Below, one piece after another: positions 61,183 to 64,000 of a DNA stretch of 64,000 nucleotides (its first letter is position 1; the number at the start of each line of letters is the position of its first letter). This DNA comes from Daphnia pulex. Lineage: Eukaryota > Arthropoda > Branchiopoda > Diplostraca > Daphniidae. The stretch lies in contig NC_060023.1 of assembly GCF_021134715.1 (NCBI RefSeq), positions 9,734,001 to 9,798,000 of the forward strand, given 5' to 3'. A program made the position numbers and the translations under genes. A model generated the notes under the pieces. It was not told the DNA's origin and ran no database searches. It saw only the letters and a program-made list of their open reading frames with translations.

Positions 61183-64000
61183 ATGGCAAGCGCTGACTTG
61201 TGGATAGAGTGTTTGCACTGGTTTAGGCGATGCGGAATCGCCTTGCCGGACAATACTACCCCGACTCAAAGCCTCGAGTTTTTCAGCAACTATCTGCGCG
61301 ATGGCGTTCTATTGTGTCACCTGTTACATTTGCTTAACCCCAAAGCCTTAGAATACTTTTTTGACATTAGTGATCTAATCTGCATGGATCCAGAAAAAAA
61401 TGAGGTAAGATAAGATTATATCAGTATTACACTGTAATTTACATAATGTAAAATGTGTTTTTAAAAACATGAGTTGTTACTAATGTTGTTAACAATTTCG
61501 ATATATTAGGAAATGTGTTTGCAAAATATCGAGGCGTTTCTACAAATATGTCAGACAGATTTTGGTCTACAACTCTGCGACTTGTTTCAACCTAAGATGT
61601 TGTATTGCCTGACCGATTTTGATAGGGTGCTTCACACCTTGTCTCAGTTATCTAAGTCTCCGATAGTAGCCCAACTCGGCATCACGTAATTGTTTTTTTT
61701 GTTTGTTTATCCATTGTCAATAATAAGGAATGACACTTATCAGTTAAACAAATACTTTTTGTGTACTGAACAAGGGAATTTCCCATTCCTCGTCGACGTT
61801 CTTCTATTGGAGGTGCCGAGTTGGCGCTGAAACTCCCCAGCAGGTATTTACAGTGAAAAACATGGCATAAGATAATCAAAATTTTATTAACACGTTCACT
61901 TTTGGGGGGGATTTCAGAAGAGATGGCCCACAGCAAATGCACAGGTCAATTTCTTCGCCGATCTACGAACCGTCCAATGAAGTGATGTATATGTGCATCC
62001 TTTCGGATTTGAGTCCGTGTCCTCGAACGAGTGATGTAAGTTTAATTGCTTTAAACAGATGTTGTTTCATTTGCCAATTACGTAATATTGATCTGTATAT
62101 GAACAAACACGACGAAGACCGAAACGTTGCCGAACGATCCCGTTGAACGCGCCGTCCAAAAATTGCTTAAAGCCGAAATGGAATACATAAACATATTAAC
62201 AGTTATGGAAGAAACAATGTTCAAGCATCTATCCAAAATTTTGACCCACAAAGAGCAAACGATTATATTCTACGGCATCAAGGTAAGCAGCATGCTTATT
62301 CCAACCAGTATACCGTATGACAATGTTAAACGCGGATCCGCATCGTTTTTGGCAATAGGAATTGAACCAGATTCACCAGCAAATTCAGCGAGAATTACTT
62401 AGCGTCACAGGGAATCAAGAGAATAAATCTCTAACAAAGTTGTACATTGTCTTCCTGAATTGGAAAGACAAATTAAACATCTACCACAGGTACGCGGCCA
62501 ATTTGCCATCCGCTCTTCACGTTGTCGGAGCCGTATACCGAGGGAAAAAAGAAGTAGCGAGAGAAGTTGAGGTCTGTGATTCATTACGCATCGATAAAAT
62601 TACTTGAGAAAAATGTTTAATGTCGCAAAAAAATCTCTTTATCCTAAAGCTTGCACAAGCTAGTTTGCGGGATCGATTCAAACTGACAAATCTTCTCCTT
62701 AAACCGATTCAACATGTCAGCCAATACAGTGTCATACTTGAAGAATTACGGAAGTACATTCCTGAGGTAGCACGATTGATTATAAACACCAGACTCATTA
62801 TAAGGACGCCTTTTTCTGTTAATTTGCTCATTGCAGAATCACGAGGACTACAATGGCTTGAAATATGCTAGCCAGTCGATGTCAGAACTTGAGCAGCATG
62901 TGAACGCGATTAAAAAAGACAGTTTCTTGATACAATCATTAGAACACGTTCAGGTAAATTTATATTATTTCAAGTGCTAAACACCAAACGCTCTTGTGTT
63001 ATGCTTAAAAAAAAAATCCCTAGTCAACAATATGTGGCTGGAAGTTTAGTAAACCCCCCTTAACATCCTTCGGACGTTTCTTCAAAGACGGTTTATTGAG
63101 AGTCAGTGGCTCAACGGCAAATGACAGTAATCAAAAAATAAAATACCAAATATTCCTCTTCAGCCGGACGGTTATCTTTTGTGCTCCAAAATCGGGCGTA
63201 AGTATAGCTTGATAATAATATTGATGAATCGAGTCAATACTAAATATTTAAATGTGATTGATAGATAAGAAATCTAAGAAAATTATCGCGCGTTGAACAG
63301 TTTTCCTACCAGTTCCGACTTTTTCTGCAAAATTGCTCCATCGATGAACAAGTCGGCTTGACTGGTTTTTTCGAGGATCCGACAATTCCGTGGACAAGTT
63401 CTTGGCGGATTCAAGGACCAAAAAGAAAGACAAGTTTAACCTTTTACAGCAAGACCCCCGAAGAACGACTGAAATGGATTGAGAGTTTCAAACTTGTCAT
63501 GTAACGTAGCAGAAATAATGTTATAAATGTGGTGAAATTAACATATAATAGATATAACAGATTCTTTTATAATCTATTATAGGGCACAACTCCATCCATC
63601 GTTAGATAGTACCGATGCATCCACGCACAAGTTCGAACTTCAGACATTCTCTCCTGTTGTGGACTGTCACTTTTGCCACCAATTGCTCAAAGGGCTTCTT
63701 GATCAGGTATAGCTAAATGAATTTTACAAGTTACTAGGGGTTTCAAATATTTTATTTGGAGTAGGGTTATCGATGCTCAAAATGCGGAGAGTCTTTTCAC
63801 AAACAATGTTTGGAATCTTCACAAAGGTGCTCTGATGAAGCGATATATGAAGAGATTTTGAGTAACGAAACGGATCGGAGCGGAATGTCGGATTTTGAGC
63901 AAGAATCGGGCATTCACGAAATGCAGTCGTTAGATTCATCGTCTCAATCGGGGGAATCATCAAGCCGGACTGAAGAACCACCAGTTAGAGCTTTCAGTAC
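61183..64000 (+). CDS. Vav: Vav Rho-family guanine nucleotide exchange factor, 3' end beyond the window
   Basis: This is an exchange factor activating Rac/Rho downstream of tyrosine kinases. Twelve exons are visible: 61183-61404, 61510-61685, 61775-61843, 61918-62035, 62118-62282, 62359-62571, 62650-62766, 62837-62953, 63024-63197, 63265-63500, 63583-63706, 63765-64000 (open), about 655 residues. The CH domain (about 1-125; WIECLHWFRRCGIALP, LRDGVLLCHLL) is followed by a linker with SPIYEPSNEVMYM. The DH domain (about 218-425) contains VERAVQKLLKAEMEYI and LLKPIQHVSQYSVIL. The PH domain (about 430-540) includes KYQIFLFSRTVIFC. The C1 domain (about 555-600) has the full His/Cys pattern from HKFELQTF through RCSKCGESFHKQC. 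The SH3-SH2-SH3 region normal for Vav must lie past 64000. The donor after exon 6 (GAG|GTCTGT) is weak. The start is the first in-frame ATG. Confidence 0.93.

Overview
The window is animal nuclear DNA, most likely from a branchiopod crustacean close to Daphnia. This is an inference from arthropod-type genes (an alpha-adrenergic-like octopamine receptor, a fused trehalose-6-phosphate synthase/phosphatase, a nucleoplasmin-like protein), very short introns (often 60-100 bases) with GT-AG borders, and a compact gene-rich pattern on both sides of a long gene-poor middle. No operons, CRISPR arrays or prokaryotic features are present.

Left part (1-7 kb). Two probable 5' exons of a minus-strand gene that runs off the left edge are followed by SGSM3 (minus; TBC + SH3 + RUN; 13 coding exons, 809 aa) and a nucleoplasmin-like histone chaperone (minus; 3 exons, 176 aa).

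Middle (7-40 kb). This stretch is almost free of convincing genes. It holds three ordered, same-orientation sets of diverged non-coding modules (A at 11.2, 21.2 and 30.3 kb; B at 12.6, 24.7 and 32.2 kb; C at 13.9, 26.6 and 33.6 kb). I read this as an old tandem triplication upstream of the octopamine receptor. Also present are a strong 17-bp-arm hairpin (20.4 kb), a G-rich minisatellite (32.3 kb), a 20-bp perfect palindrome (35.1 kb), and weak exon candidates at 9.9 kb and 22.7-23.5 kb.

Receptor locus (40.3-45.4 kb). A 5' UTR exon and three coding exons encode a 639-aa alpha-adrenergic-like octopamine receptor (Oamb type) on the plus strand, with a long third intracellular loop that includes a poly-Gln run. 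A receptor fed by a large upstream non-coding domain fits multiple promoters or enhancers, but this is not proven.

Right part (49-64 kb). This part holds a tRNA-Thr(CGU) with a 36-nt intron (minus), a MITE-like inverted-repeat element, STARD7 (minus, 5 exons, 555 aa), a small membrane-anchored sushi-domain protein (minus, 4 exons, 230 aa), trehalose-6-phosphate synthase (plus, 12 exons, 807 aa, first intron with a GC donor), and Vav (plus; CH-DH-PH-C1 visible in 12 exons, cut by the window edge before the expected SH2/SH3 region). The protein genes look like independent housekeeping or signalling genes. I see no evidence that they form one pathway. Exon borders were placed by hand from splice consensus, reading-frame continuity and recalled family similarity; no alignment was run.
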